A stretch of DNA of 64,000 nt. It comes from RUG11783 sp964599695. GTDB lineage: Bacteria > Bacillota > Clostridia > Oscillospirales > Ruminococcaceae. Location: NCBI GenBank assembly GCA_964599695.1, contig CAZRGP010000005.1:39803-103802 (forward strand), in the 5' to 3' direction. Under the pieces are notes generated by a model. That model was not told the DNA's origin and searched no databases. It saw nothing but the letters and a program-made list of their open reading frames with translations. This document shows positions 35,387-44,348 of the stretch, piece by piece (position 1 is the first letter of the stretch; each line of letters starts with the position of its first letter). The position numbers and the translations under genes were made by a program.

Positions 35387-36055
35387 ATGATCGAAGAAAA
35401 CCACGTAGCGGAATATACCAGCCGGCTCAGGCACAACATCCTTCAGCTCCCGCCGGAGATCCAGAATGCCTCCGGCATCGTCATCAACGGCAGGAGGATC
35501 AAGAGTCTCGTCTTCACGACGGATCTGGCCATCATCAAAAACTGCGATGCCGACGGAGTCTTTGCCGTATATCCTTTCACCCCTCAGCAGTCCATCAGCG
35601 ACGCGCTGATCAAGCATTCATCCATGCCGGTATTCTGCGGTGTGGGCGGAGGGACGACCCGGGGTCTCAGGACGAGGACGCTCGCGAAGGACGTGGAGAG
35701 CCAGGGCGCCATCGGCGTCGTGCTCAACGCCCCCATCTCCAACGAAGATCTTCAGATGGTCAGCGACTCCATCGACATCCCCGTCGTCATCACGGTGGTC
35801 AACAAGGAGACCGACATCCTTGAGCGGATCCGCTGCGGCGCCAATATCCTCAATATCGCCGCAGCCCTCAACACGCCGGATGTTGTGGCCTACGCCAGGT
35901 CCGTGGCGCCGGACATTCCCATCATCGCCACAGGCGGAAAGACGGGAGAGCATGTCATGGCGACCATACGGGCAGGAGCCAACGCCATCACCTACACTCC
36001 CCCTTCAACGCAGGAGCTGTTCCAGCAGATGATGAAGAACTACCGGCAGATGTGA
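35387..36055 (+). CDS. TIM-barrel phosphate-binding protein of unknown function
   Basis: A 222-residue protein with alternating strands and helices of a small (beta-alpha)8 barrel. The end has features of phosphate-binding barrels: IIATGGKTGEHVMATIRAGANAITYTPPS. A glycine-rich VGGGTTRGLRTR loop follows the third strand. It resembles proteins often labelled simply 'hydrolase' in Clostridia. I cannot name a reaction. The start at 35387 follows AAGGAGGTG. It is monocistronic, with its own promoter and terminator. Confidence 0.65.
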   Translation: MIEENHVAEYTSRLRHNILQLPPEIQNASGIVINGRRIKSLVFTTDLAIIKNCDADGVFAVYPFTPQQSISDALIKHSSMPVFCGVGGGTTRGLRTRTLAKDVESQGAIGVVLNAPISNEDLQMVSDSIDIPVVITVVNKETDILERIRCGANILNIAAALNTPDVVAYARSVAPDIPIIATGGKTGEHVMATIRAGANAITYTPPSTQELFQQMMKNYRQM

Positions 36056-36072
36056 TCTTTTCCGAATATGCG

Positions 36073-36110
36073 AGAGATCCCGGAATCCATGCGATTCCGG
36101 GATCTCTTTT
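36073..36110. terminator. Bidirectional intrinsic terminator
   Basis: A perfect 14-bp stem (36073-36086 with 36094-36107, 7-base loop) ends in TTTT on the plus strand. It separates the TIM-barrel gene from the convergent GH25 gene. Confidence 0.9.
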
Positions 36111-36118
36111 CTTATCCT

Positions 36119-38092
36119 TTAATATCCGAGATAGCTTACGTTCATGTCCACCGCTCCGGTGATTCCGGGGCAGGAACCGCTTCCGGAGTACTGCCACATC
36201 TCGTACCTTCCGGCATAGTCCGACTTGGTGGTGTAATGGGCGAGCCAGATGACCGTTCCGGATCCGAGGCTTCCCGTGTTCACCTTGGCGGAGAGCCAGA
36301 ACTTGTTGGCGTAGAGTCCTGCGCGGTATCCGCTGTTGCGTACGGTGTCACAGAAGGCGTTCACGATCTGTGTGCGCTGGGAGTTGGACAGGACCTTGAA
36401 TCCCGCAGCCTGGGCACCCGAGGACACCGGGTCCTCCAGGTCCATGAAGATGGGGTATTCCAGTCCCACGCCCGCTCTGCGGACCATCTGGATGCAGGCG
36501 GAAGCCTCTTCCACCGCCTGAAGTTCCGTTGCGGCCAGTGTGAAGAAGTAGACGCCTACCTTCAGTCCCGCCGCCTTCGCTCCGCGGATATTGGAGATGA
36601 ACATGTCGTCCTCGTAGATGCCGCCTGCCGTGGATCCTCTCAGTCCGCAGCGGACGATGACGAAATCCACGCCGCTGTTCTTTACTGCCGTCCAGTTGAT
36701 GGGCGTATAGCAGTTCCACTGGGAAACATCGATGCCCTTTGTGGTGGATGTCACGAGGGCTCCGTCGGTCCCGAACACGTACTGGTGTCCCTGAATGACC
36801 TGGGATCCTGTGACCTTGTTTCCGTTCTTATCGAAATAGTATCTCTTTCCGTCGAGATCCTGCCAGCCCGTGTACTTGATGGTCTCGCCCACGATCTCCT
36901 TCTTGGGCTCTACCGAGGTGAACATATATGCGTTATTTCCGGACGCGTCCTTCACCGGTGCGCCGTAGGGATCCAGGACCCTGCTCTTGCAGTCGACCCA
37001 TTCCTTCTTGGGTTCCTCAGGGGTCGTGGTGCCCGTTCCGGGATCGGTGCCTGTGCCGGGGTCGCTGCCGGTTCCGGGATCGGTACCCGTTCCGGGATCG
37101 GTACCCGTTCCGGGATCCGTGCCCGTTCCGGGATCCGTGCCCGTTCCGGGATCCGTGCCTGTTCCGGGATCCGTGCCTGTTCCGGGATCCGTACCTGTTC
37201 CGGGGTCTGCCGGAGGCGTCTCTCCGCTTCCTTCCTCATCTCCGCCGACACCGACGACTTCATAGCTCATGGCGGTGGCGATTGTCCCGTCCCCGTTCAG
37301 CGTGACCTTCACGCCGGACCGGGATCCGTCCGGATTGACAAGGTAGGTGTCTCCCGCCTCGTCCTTCGCCGTCTCAGGGATGGAAATATAGAGCGTGTTG
37401 CCGTTTGCATCCGTTACGATGCGCTCCTCTGTTCCGGGGATAACGGTCTTGGTGGATTCCACATATTCCACGGTATCGGCTATGGTCACAGCGCTTCCGC
37501 CCTTGGTAGCCTGTCCGTAATTCGCGTCTTCCTGCTGCATTTCCGCAGTGCTCGCCTTCTTGACCTCGACCTTTACCGCCTTGTGCTCGACCGGGGGCTC
37601 GACCGTGACGTTGACCGGTTCCGGAGATGCGAATCCCTCGATGGGGGTCAGTGTAACGGTATAGGCACCGGGTTTCGGGCTTTCATAGCGGATGATGCCG
37701 TCGCAGTCCTCATCCGACATCACCACCGGCGCGGTCTCCTCATCCAGGAACTGGATGGTCACCTCATAGGGGATGCCCGTGAGGGTAACGCCTTCCTGAT
37801 CCTTCAGGGTGATGGTCAGTTCCGCCGTCGACGGCTCCGCGTCGATGATAAGGGGAATGTCCGGCTCTTCATAGGAGAGCTTCACCATCTGGGTGATCGG
37901 GATATAATCCCGCACTTCATCGCCGCCGGTCCGCTCCATGATCACTTCCGCCTTGGCAGCGGATACCGAATAGCTGAGCGAAAGGGCGCTGGCAGACAGT
38001 CCGAAGACCATCGCGATACAAAGGATCGCAGAGATGATCGGCGATGCCTTGCTTCTGGAAATGGATGACAGTATTGTCTGTAACTTGTTCAA
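36119..38092 (-). CDS. GH25 lysozyme (muramidase) with Ig-like region and DPGTGT repeat linker
   Basis: A 657-residue secreted protein. It has an N-terminal signal/anchor (about 17-38), a region with two beta-sandwich-like repeats (about 60-200), a low-complexity linker of ten DPGTGT units (about 295-354), a short wall-binding-like GWQDLDGKRYYFDKNG segment, and a C-terminal GH25 domain. The GH25 catalytic residues are visible in KGIDVSQWN (Asp) and FMDLEDP (Asp/Glu). It cuts peptidoglycan beta-1,4 bonds and likely serves wall turnover. The start is TTG at 38092, following GTGAGGA. Confidence 0.92.
   Translation of the reverse strand: MNKLQTILSSISRSKASPIISAILCIAMVFGLSASALSLSYSVSAAKAEVIMERTGGDEVRDYIPITQMVKLSYEEPDIPLIIDAEPSTAELTITLKDQEGVTLTGIPYEVTIQFLDEETAPVVMSDEDCDGIIRYESPKPGAYTVTLTPIEGFASPEPVNVTVEPPVEHKAVKVEVKKASTAEMQQEDANYGQATKGGSAVTIADTVEYVESTKTVIPGTEERIVTDANGNTLYISIPETAKDEAGDTYLVNPDGSRSGVKVTLNGDGTIATAMSYEVVGVGGDEEGSGETPPADPGTGTDPGTGTDPGTGTDPGTGTDPGTGTDPGTGTDPGTGTDPGTGSDPGTGTDPGTGTTTPEEPKKEWVDCKSRVLDPYGAPVKDASGNNAYMFTSVEPKKEIVGETIKYTGWQDLDGKRYYFDKNGNKVTGSQVIQGHQYVFGTDGALVTSTTKGIDVSQWNCYTPINWTAVKNSGVDFVIVRCGLRGSTAGGIYEDDMFISNIRGAKAAGLKVGVYFFTLAATELQAVEEASACIQMVRRAGVGLEYPIFMDLEDPVSSGAQAAGFKVLSNSQRTQIVNAFCDTVRNSGYRAGLYANKFWLSAKVNTGSLGSGTVIWLAHYTTKSDYAGRYEMWQYSGSGSCPGITGAVDMNVSYLGY
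37031..37210 (-). repeat. Ten tandem 18-bp coding repeats
   Basis: Ten consecutive 18-bp units encode DPGTGT (one unit DPGTGS). Units differ mostly at third positions, but 5-9 are almost identical, suggesting recent slippage or unequal exchange. Copy number is therefore likely to vary between strains and is prone to assembly collapse. Confidence 0.95.
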
Positions 38093-38156
38093 TATTGGAT
38101 CCTCACTGATGAAAACGCGTGGAAAACTTGTTTAAAAGCGCTAAACATACACTTTA

Positions 38157-38184
38157 ATTATACAGAAACGACCTGAAAAGGCAA
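38157..38184 (-). promoter_or_regulatory. Promoter of the GH25 gene
   Basis: On the minus strand, TTGCCT and TATAAT are 16 bp apart, with a TG one base before the -10 box. The predicted start leaves a leader of about 58 bases before the TTG codon at 38092. Confidence 0.7.
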
Positions 38185-38261
38185 TCTTTTCAACAACGAT
38201 TCAACGTAATGTTCAACAGCTTTACACGTTATTACGTTTTTTTGTGCACAATCTCTCACTC

Positions 38262-38290
38262 TTGCATCCTTTTCTCTCCGTCGGTATAGT
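38262..38290 (+). promoter_or_regulatory. Promoter of the fabG-like gene
   Basis: TTGCAT (38262-38267) and TATAGT (38285-38290) are 17 bp apart, 32 bp before the start codon. A TTGTGCACAA palindrome (38242-38251) lies just upstream of the -35 box. The whole 38093-38321 gap otherwise holds only this promoter and that of the GH25 gene. Confidence 0.7.
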
Positions 38291-38321
38291 TTATTTAAGA
38301 GCCACAAGCGAGGTATGGAAT

Positions 38322-39047
38322 ATGGAAAAAGTCGCCCTTGTCACAGGCGGAAGCAGAGGGATCGGAGCAGCGGTATGCGCCGCTCTCGCCCGCAGGGGAT
38401 ACCTGACCGTCATCTGCTACAAGCAAAACGCGGAGCTTGCCGAAGCTGCCGCTGCGTCACTGACTGCGGAAGGATATGCCGCCGTCGCCCGGAAATGCGA
38501 TGTCACGTCCGAGCAGGACGTCATCGGCGCTGTGTCCTTCGCGGAATCCCTTGGAGAACTGGCTGTCGTCGTAAACTGCGCCGGCATCACGGGCTCGGGA
38601 CAGGTACAGGATATCACGGCGGAGCAGTGGCACCGCGTCTTTTCCACCAACGCCCGGGGCACAGCCCTCATATGCAGGGAATCCTCTAAAGGGATGATCC
38701 GCCGGCACGCGGGAAGTATCGTCAACATCTCCTCCATATGGGGGACCGAAGGCGCCTCCTGCGAATCGGTATACTCCGCCAGCAAGGGAGCCGTCATCGC
38801 CTTTACGAAGTCCCTGGCGAAAGAACTGGGGCCGTCGGGGATCACCGTGAACTGTGTCGCTCCCGGTGTCATCGACACCGACATGAACCGCTGCTATTCC
38901 CCGGAAGTGATGCAGGATCTGGCGGATCAGACTCCCCTCGGAAGGATCGGTTCTCCGGAAGATGTCGCCGAGGCGGTCCTCTTCCTCGCGGAAGCCCGCT
39001 TCATCACGGGGCAGGTCCTCACGGTGGACGGAGGATTCACCCTCTGA
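38322..39047 (+). CDS. Short-chain dehydrogenase, FabG-like 3-oxoacyl-ACP reductase family
   Basis: A 241-residue SDR: NADP loop TGGSRGIG, NCAGI, the catalytic serine in NISSIWG, the YSASK tyrosine-lysine pair, and the C-terminal ITGQVLTVDGG found in FabG. FabG reduces 3-oxoacyl-ACP in fatty acid synthesis. No other fab gene is near, so it may act on another substrate. The start at 38322 follows GAGG. An ATG seven bases earlier is out of frame. Confidence 0.87.
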   Translation: MEKVALVTGGSRGIGAAVCAALARRGYLTVICYKQNAELAEAAAASLTAEGYAAVARKCDVTSEQDVIGAVSFAESLGELAVVVNCAGITGSGQVQDITAEQWHRVFSTNARGTALICRESSKGMIRRHAGSIVNISSIWGTEGASCESVYSASKGAVIAFTKSLAKELGPSGITVNCVAPGVIDTDMNRCYSPEVMQDLADQTPLGRIGSPEDVAEAVLFLAEARFITGQVLTVDGGFTL

Positions 39048-39077
39048 CCGTACTCCCCGCAGCCTCCCATACAGTAA

Positions 39078-39124
39078 ACAAAGATCCATGGCAGGTCATC
39101 AGCACCTGGCACGGATCTTTTTTG
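39078..39124. terminator. Bidirectional terminator
   Basis: An interrupted stem (AAAGATCC with GGATCTTT outside, GGCAGGT with ACCTGG inside) is followed by TTTTTT. It lies between the fabG-like gene and the convergent membrane-protein gene. Confidence 0.8.
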
Positions 39125-39137
39125 TATCTTTTAACGT

Positions 39138-41009
39138 TTATTCGATGACGATCGTGCGTTCGGTATTGTCATAGACCGTCTCCACCGTCCAGGTGTTGAG
39201 GTCCACCACAGCCATCAGTTCAAACTGCTCGGAGAGGTACTGAGCGTCCTCCCTGTACGCGCCGAAGCCTACCGTGATGTAGGAGTAATCCACATACACC
39301 ATGTTGGGTATCTGGCCCACCGAAGCGAGGAGGTCGTTCCAGTTCATTCCCACATCGATGGATTTCAGATCCACATCTTTGAGCAGATCCGCCTTTTTCC
39401 AGTTCCTGGTGTTTACCCCGAAGAAGTACATGAACGTTCCCCGTGCCCCGATGCCGATCGTGTAGTTCCACGCCGGCGTCACGCCGTCCTCCAGCAGGCA
39501 GGCTGAATTCGCCCTGTAGATCTCGGTCTCTCCGGTGGAGACCCGCTCCATTCCCGGGATGATCTGCTGCATGTCGCCGCGGCTGTAATGATTCTGGGTC
39601 AGCAGGCATTTCCGGAACTCGTAGTAATCCGCGAGATAATCGTCGAAGCTGCTGTAGACTGCGGCAAGCGGCGTCCCTTCCAGTGAACTGACGAACAGAG
39701 GATCCTGGCCGTCAAAGCTGAATCCGTAGGACGTCTGGTAGCTCCCGTCGCTCCTCTGGGTGCAGATGAGTTCGCCCTTCCATACCGGGCTGAGGTTGGC
39801 CTTGGGATCCACATGTCCGAAGTGATACTCGGTCACCTGAACGGCGTCCTGGCTGTAGAGCCGGACCATAGAGGGCACCGTTCCGACCTGTTCCACCAGT
39901 TCGCTCAGCGAGGTCTCCGCGTTGAAGGACGGCGCCATGTTCTGGATCGCTCCTACCTTTGACGCTTCCTCCAGGTCAAGGATCGTTACCTTGTCCGCGA
40001 GCTGTCCGGAGTATTCCACCTGTATCACGCAGGAGGGCATCCCGTAGGAGGTCAGGGAACTGCTTTCGTACCGGCAAACCCCGTTCGACTGGGATACCGG
40101 TTTGCCGAACGTCCTCTCGATCTGGGACTGGGTGATCCCGAGACTCAGGTTCAGCCCGTTGCTCACCGTGACGCCCCTGGATCCGCCTTCGTTGACCGTC
40201 TCCGATTCCGGACCGGACCCGGGGAAGAGTTTCCGGACCGTCTTGACGCCCCACACGACGGCGAGCACCGCCACGAGCGCCATAAGCGCCAGGATCAGTT
40301 TCTTTCCGATATTTCTGTTCTTGCGGACTTTCGTCTTTTTCTCACGCTGCTCCCTGTAGAGCCCGCTGACATCTTCCGCGGAGGTCTTCTTCGCTGCCGT
40401 TTTGCCGTGCCGTTCAGCGGCCTCCGCCGCTCTTGCGGAGAACACCTTCTTCGGCGCCTGCTCTTCACTCCTCGGTGCGGAGGATGAAGTCCGGACAGAC
40501 GATGCCGACGGAGCGGCTGTCTTCACCGGGGAAGACGTCTTCACTGAAGGAGTCTGCTGGGCAGCGGCTCTTTTCTGTGCCAGGACCTCAGCGCTCCTTT
40601 TGTTGTCCGCCACAAGGAGGTCCGCGTCCCGTATGATCTCCCCTGCGCAGCTTTTCAGGCTGGACAGGAACTGAAGAAGCTCGTAATCCGTGACGATGAA
40701 AGGCGCGTTCTCCCCGTGCGTGGCCACCGCCATGGCGATGCACCCTTCGCGCTGGGGCTGGAGACTGAGGCCGATCTTGATATCCTGGGATGTCAGACGG
40801 ATGTCATACGGACGGTAGACCGCGCGAAAACGCGCGGAACCGATGGTGAACGTTCCGCTCCATCCTCCTGCTTCATCCGGCGCCAGATTCGCGTGCATAT
40901 TGTTGGAGTACAGCTGCTTGTTCCCGAAATTGTTCAGCAACTTCCAGACCTGCGCTGCCGATGATGAAAAAGCCATAAGTGCAGTATAGTGCTGTCTTTC
41001 CTGACTCAT
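39138..41009 (-). CDS. Single-pass membrane protein with SRPBCC-like cytosolic domain (second of a pair)
   Basis: I do not recognise this 623-residue protein. From the N terminus it has a globular domain (1-130) whose order of strands and final helix is like an SRPBCC fold, a long Ala/Ser/Lys/Thr linker (about 145-230), a single membrane helix (about 237-254), and about 365 residues outside the cell. The outside part starts with GLNLSLGITQSQIERTFGKP, which looks like a BamE/SmpA-type repeat, and is rich in aromatics. The positive-inside rule places the N-terminal domain in the cytoplasm. The gene is 18 bp after its companion, in the same operon, and shares the layout but little sequence. Confidence 0.6.
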   Translation of the reverse strand: MSQERQHYTALMAFSSSAAQVWKLLNNFGNKQLYSNNMHANLAPDEAGGWSGTFTIGSARFRAVYRPYDIRLTSQDIKIGLSLQPQREGCIAMAVATHGENAPFIVTDYELLQFLSSLKSCAGEIIRDADLLVADNKRSAEVLAQKRAAAQQTPSVKTSSPVKTAAPSASSVRTSSSAPRSEEQAPKKVFSARAAEAAERHGKTAAKKTSAEDVSGLYREQREKKTKVRKNRNIGKKLILALMALVAVLAVVWGVKTVRKLFPGSGPESETVNEGGSRGVTVSNGLNLSLGITQSQIERTFGKPVSQSNGVCRYESSSLTSYGMPSCVIQVEYSGQLADKVTILDLEEASKVGAIQNMAPSFNAETSLSELVEQVGTVPSMVRLYSQDAVQVTEYHFGHVDPKANLSPVWKGELICTQRSDGSYQTSYGFSFDGQDPLFVSSLEGTPLAAVYSSFDDYLADYYEFRKCLLTQNHYSRGDMQQIIPGMERVSTGETEIYRANSACLLEDGVTPAWNYTIGIGARGTFMYFFGVNTRNWKKADLLKDVDLKSIDVGMNWNDLLASVGQIPNMVYVDYSYITVGFGAYREDAQYLSEQFELMAVVDLNTWTVETVYDNTERTIVIE

Positions 41010-41027
41010 TGGATCCCTTTCCGTTTT

Positions 41028-42713
41028 TTATGATTTTCGGACAACGTCGATCACCTTGTGATCCGTGTCCAGATATATTGTCAGAGGATACCGGTACGGA
41101 AGGACCGAACTGCCGTCGGAAGTCCCTTCCAGACCATACCCCAGAACGATCTCTCCGCTCTCGAGAACCGACGCGCAGGTCGGGAGGATCTGAAGCTCGG
41201 AGGAGATCTCAAACAGTGTCATCCCCTTTTCCACCGAATAGCTGTCCGGATCCAGGAGCGTGTCCCTGACGATCCCCAGATGGTGGTTCCTCATGGTCGC
41301 CGTGACCACGACGCCGTCCTCCACCGTGACCGTGTAGGAATAACGGTATCCCTCTTCGCTCTTTCCGCAGAGATAGGTGTATTGTTTCAGGCCGTCGGGA
41401 AGCTGGAGCTCAATGACGTCTTCCGCCATTCCCAGCAGGATATCTGTCTCTCCCTTCGTCCTTCCCTGAAGGAGATAGACCCTCCTGTACACCGCCCGGT
41501 CGGTATCATATTGTACCACACTTGCGTACTGATGCTTGGTGGCAGCGGGCAGTTCCTTCACCCGCAGAGGATCGTCCGGACTCTCCGCCAGGTAATATCC
41601 CACCTGTGTCTTGATCTGCTCTTCATTCAACCGCAGCACCAGCTCCGATGTCTTGTTGGACTCGAACAGATCCCCCTCAAAGAGATAATGCCCGAAATAC
41701 AGATACTTCGTTCCGCTCTTATCCACCCAGAAGGCGCTCGGTTCCAGTCCGAGGCTGTCCGCAGCCTCCCGGATATCCATGCTGGGAGACACGAGGCTTC
41801 CCGCGTTGATGATCGGCACGCCGTAGCTGTCCGCGAGGGTATGATCCACATATCCGTAACGTCTCACCCGTCCGTAGGCGTCGTAGACTACCCGGATCTC
41901 ACAGACCGGATCCCCTTTTCCGTCCTTTTCAGTGGAGCTGTAGCTGAACTCGTCCACCGACTCCTTTTTGCCGGAACAGCTGAGCATGTACTCCACGTCC
42001 CTCTTGTGCTGGCCGATGGATAACTCGTTCGCGCTCTCATAGCTGACCAGCTCGCTCTCGGCGATGGAAAGTCCGGTGGAAGGCACGATATCCCCGCGCT
42101 CGAAAGAGAGGCCCAGCGAGATGGTGGAGAGCAGGATGACGAACAGGACAGCGCCGATGACCTTGTTCCTCGTGGAGATATAGAGGTTCTTCTCCGTATA
42201 GGGATCCTCGACGGCATTGCTGCGCTTCGGCTGCTGATACCCGCGTGTCATCCGGAACAGCATTCCCCTGAGATTCAGGTGCTGGTGGCTCTTCTGTTTC
42301 TGTTCCTCGTTCTGGTACGCGTAGCAGGTCTTGCGGAGGTTCTTGAGGATGTTCCGGTTCCTCAGTTCCACAGGGAATTCATCCTCTTCGTCGTTGTGGG
42401 CAACGCCCTGATAGGTCGTCGTGAATGAGACCCTACATCCGTTCTCCGCTCCGCGCAGGGCGATCTCATTGGTCTGATAGGCGCCGGTGAAAGCAATGCG
42501 CTGTCCCTCTTCGATCTTGGTGATCACAAGGGTCGAGATGCTGTTCTTGAAGTCGAGCTTCCCGCCCAGGACGAACCCGGGGGTCACTTCCAGCAGGGTC
42601 AGCGATTCCGGCCACCCGAACCAGCTCCCGTAGGAGGAGACATCCGTGAGGACTTTCCAAACGATATCAGGCGAGCATACGAAGTGCTCGGACACTGTTT
42701 TGCTGGAACTCAT
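41028..42713 (-). CDS. Single-pass membrane protein with SRPBCC cytosolic domain (first of a pair)
   Basis: A 561-residue protein whose first 130 residues look like an SRPBCC/START-type ligand pocket (VWKVLTDVSSYGSWFGW with the typical hydrophobic strands following, ending in a helix at about 112-135). A membrane helix lies at about 183-203, then about 355 residues outside the cell. The outside segment starts NELSIGQHKRDVEYMLS, again a BamE-like pattern. SRPBCC domains bind hydrophobic ligands, so a sensor or lipid-handling protein is plausible, but this is an inference. I know of no named family with this join of domains. A GGGAGGGG site sets the start. Confidence 0.65.
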   Translation of the reverse strand: MSSSKTVSEHFVCSPDIVWKVLTDVSSYGSWFGWPESLTLLEVTPGFVLGGKLDFKNSISTLVITKIEEGQRIAFTGAYQTNEIALRGAENGCRVSFTTTYQGVAHNDEEDEFPVELRNRNILKNLRKTCYAYQNEEQKQKSHQHLNLRGMLFRMTRGYQQPKRSNAVEDPYTEKNLYISTRNKVIGAVLFVILLSTISLGLSFERGDIVPSTGLSIAESELVSYESANELSIGQHKRDVEYMLSCSGKKESVDEFSYSSTEKDGKGDPVCEIRVVYDAYGRVRRYGYVDHTLADSYGVPIINAGSLVSPSMDIREAADSLGLEPSAFWVDKSGTKYLYFGHYLFEGDLFESNKTSELVLRLNEEQIKTQVGYYLAESPDDPLRVKELPAATKHQYASVVQYDTDRAVYRRVYLLQGRTKGETDILLGMAEDVIELQLPDGLKQYTYLCGKSEEGYRYSYTVTVEDGVVVTATMRNHHLGIVRDTLLDPDSYSVEKGMTLFEISSELQILPTCASVLESGEIVLGYGLEGTSDGSSVLPYRYPLTIYLDTDHKVIDVVRKS

Positions 42714-42797
42714 CGCAGACCCCTCCCATTATGAATGTCATATTATTTTACCACGCATGCATATTTGATGGCAAACCGCTCAAACGCCGATATTTCC

Positions 42798-42826
42798 TTG
42801 AAATATAGCTGTTTGGATGCTATATT
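42798..42826 (+). promoter_or_regulatory. Promoter of glyQS
   Basis: TTGAAA (42798-42803) and TATATT (42821-42826) are exactly 17 bp apart, 46 bp before the ATG of glyQS. No T-box leader fits in the short leader left. Confidence 0.88.
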
Positions 42827-42871
42827 ATCTTAGTTAAAGATCTATAAAATACAATTCAAGGAGCAACTGAG

Positions 42872-44260
42872 ATGGATCCTACTCAAAAATCAATGGATAA
42901 GATCGTGGCGCTATGCAAAAACAGAGGCTTTATCTTCGCCGGCAGCGAGATCTACGGCGGACTGGCCAACTCCTGGGATTACGGTCCTCTCGGTGCGCTG
43001 ATGAAACAGAACGTCAAGAACGCCTGGTGGAAAAAGTTCGTCCAGGAGAGCCCGACCAACGTCGGTCTGGACGCAGGGATCCTGATGAACCCCAGGGTCT
43101 GGGAAGCTTCCGGCCACGTCGTCAACTTCAACGATCCTCTGATCGACTGCAAGAGCTGCAAACGCCGCCACCGCGCGGATAAGCTCATCGAGGAGTGGGC
43201 AAAGGAGACCGGCACCGACGTCAACGTCGAAGCCATGCAGAACGAAGAAATGGTCGCCTATATCCGTGAGAAGCAGATCCCCTGCCCGGGATGCGGAGCA
43301 TGTGATTACAGCGACATCAAGAAATTCAACCTTATGTTCAAGACCCATCAGGGCGTGACCGAGGACAGCGGCACCGACGTGTACCTCCGTCCGGAGACCG
43401 CCCAGGGAATCTTCGTGGACTACAAGAGCGTACAGCGCACCACGCGCCGCAAGATCCCCTTCGGGATCTGCCAGATCGGCAAGAGCTTCCGCAACGAGAT
43501 CACTCCCGGCAACTTCATTTTCCGCACCCTGGAATTTGAACAGATGGAGATGGAATTCTTCTGCGAGCCCGGCACGGATATGGAATGGTTCCAGTACTGG
43601 AGAGGCTTCTGCAGAGACTGGCTCCTCTCCCTCGGACTGACCGAAGAGAACCTGCGTCTGCGTGACCACGAGCCCGCCGAACTCGCTTTCTACTCCGTCG
43701 GAACCACCGACTTCGAGTATCTGTTCCCCTTCGGATGGGGCGAGCTGTGGGGCATCGCCGACCGCACCGACTACGACCTGTCACAGCACATGAAGTTCTC
43801 CGGAGAGAACATGGAGTATAAGGAAGAAGGAAAAGAGACCTTCATCCCCTACGTCATCGAGCCTTCTCTCGGTGTTGAGCGCGCGATGCTCACCTTCCTG
43901 TGTGACGCCTATGACGAGGAAGTCGTCGGGGAGAACGACACCCGTGTGGTCCTCCGCCTGCATCCGTTCCTCGCGCCGTACAAAATCGCCGTCCTGCCTC
44001 TGAGCAAGAAGCTCGGCGACCAGGCAAAGAAGGTCCGCGACACGCTGGCCAAGGATTTCATGGTCGACTATGACGAAGCCGGTTCCATCGGCAAACGCTA
44101 TCGCAGAGAAGACGAGATCGGAACTCCGTTCTGCGTCACCTACGACTTTGACAGCGAAAACGACGGATGCGTGACGGTTCGCGACCGCGATACCATGGAG
44201 CAGATCCGTATCTCCATCGAAGAACTCCCCGCATATATTCGTGAACGCGTAGCATTCTGA
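42872..44260 (+). CDS. glyQS: Glycyl-tRNA synthetase, single-chain alpha2 type
   Basis: A 462-residue class II synthetase of the homodimeric (eukaryote-like) glycine type. GGLANSWDYGPLG, the motif 2 FRNEITPGNFIFRTLEFEQMEMEFF block, and the class II motif 3 region VIEPSLGVERAML are visible. A zinc-like CxxC set is present (CKSC, CPGCGAC). It charges tRNA-Gly in the cytoplasm. The ATG at 42872 follows AAGGAGC. Monocistronic, with its own promoter. Confidence 0.97.
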   Translation: MDPTQKSMDKIVALCKNRGFIFAGSEIYGGLANSWDYGPLGALMKQNVKNAWWKKFVQESPTNVGLDAGILMNPRVWEASGHVVNFNDPLIDCKSCKRRHRADKLIEEWAKETGTDVNVEAMQNEEMVAYIREKQIPCPGCGACDYSDIKKFNLMFKTHQGVTEDSGTDVYLRPETAQGIFVDYKSVQRTTRRKIPFGICQIGKSFRNEITPGNFIFRTLEFEQMEMEFFCEPGTDMEWFQYWRGFCRDWLLSLGLTEENLRLRDHEPAELAFYSVGTTDFEYLFPFGWGELWGIADRTDYDLSQHMKFSGENMEYKEEGKETFIPYVIEPSLGVERAMLTFLCDAYDEEVVGENDTRVVLRLHPFLAPYKIAVLPLSKKLGDQAKKVRDTLAKDFMVDYDEAGSIGKRYRREDEIGTPFCVTYDFDSENDGCVTVRDRDTMEQIRISIEELPAYIRERVAF

Positions 44261-44276
44261 TCGCGATAAGATTACT

Positions 44277-44311
44277 GTGCGTCATTGGGTCCGATCCTGT
44301 GACGCACTTTT
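44277..44311 (+). terminator. Intrinsic terminator after glyQS
   Basis: A perfect 8-bp stem GTGCGTCA/TGACGCAC encloses a 15-base loop that can fold further, and is followed by TTTT. The short T run makes it moderate in strength; typA follows 38 bp on. Confidence 0.7.
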
Positions 44312-44348
44312 CATGAGGATTTTGATTCGAAAAATATCAAGGTGAAAT

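Noticed and set aside
37031..37210. CRISPR-like repeat array
   Set aside because: The 18-bp units have no spacers and read as DPGTGT in frame inside a GH25 gene.
39138..42713. Horizontally acquired island at the membrane-protein pair
   Set aside because: Base use and codon choice look like those of the neighbours, and no integrase, IS or flanking repeat is present.
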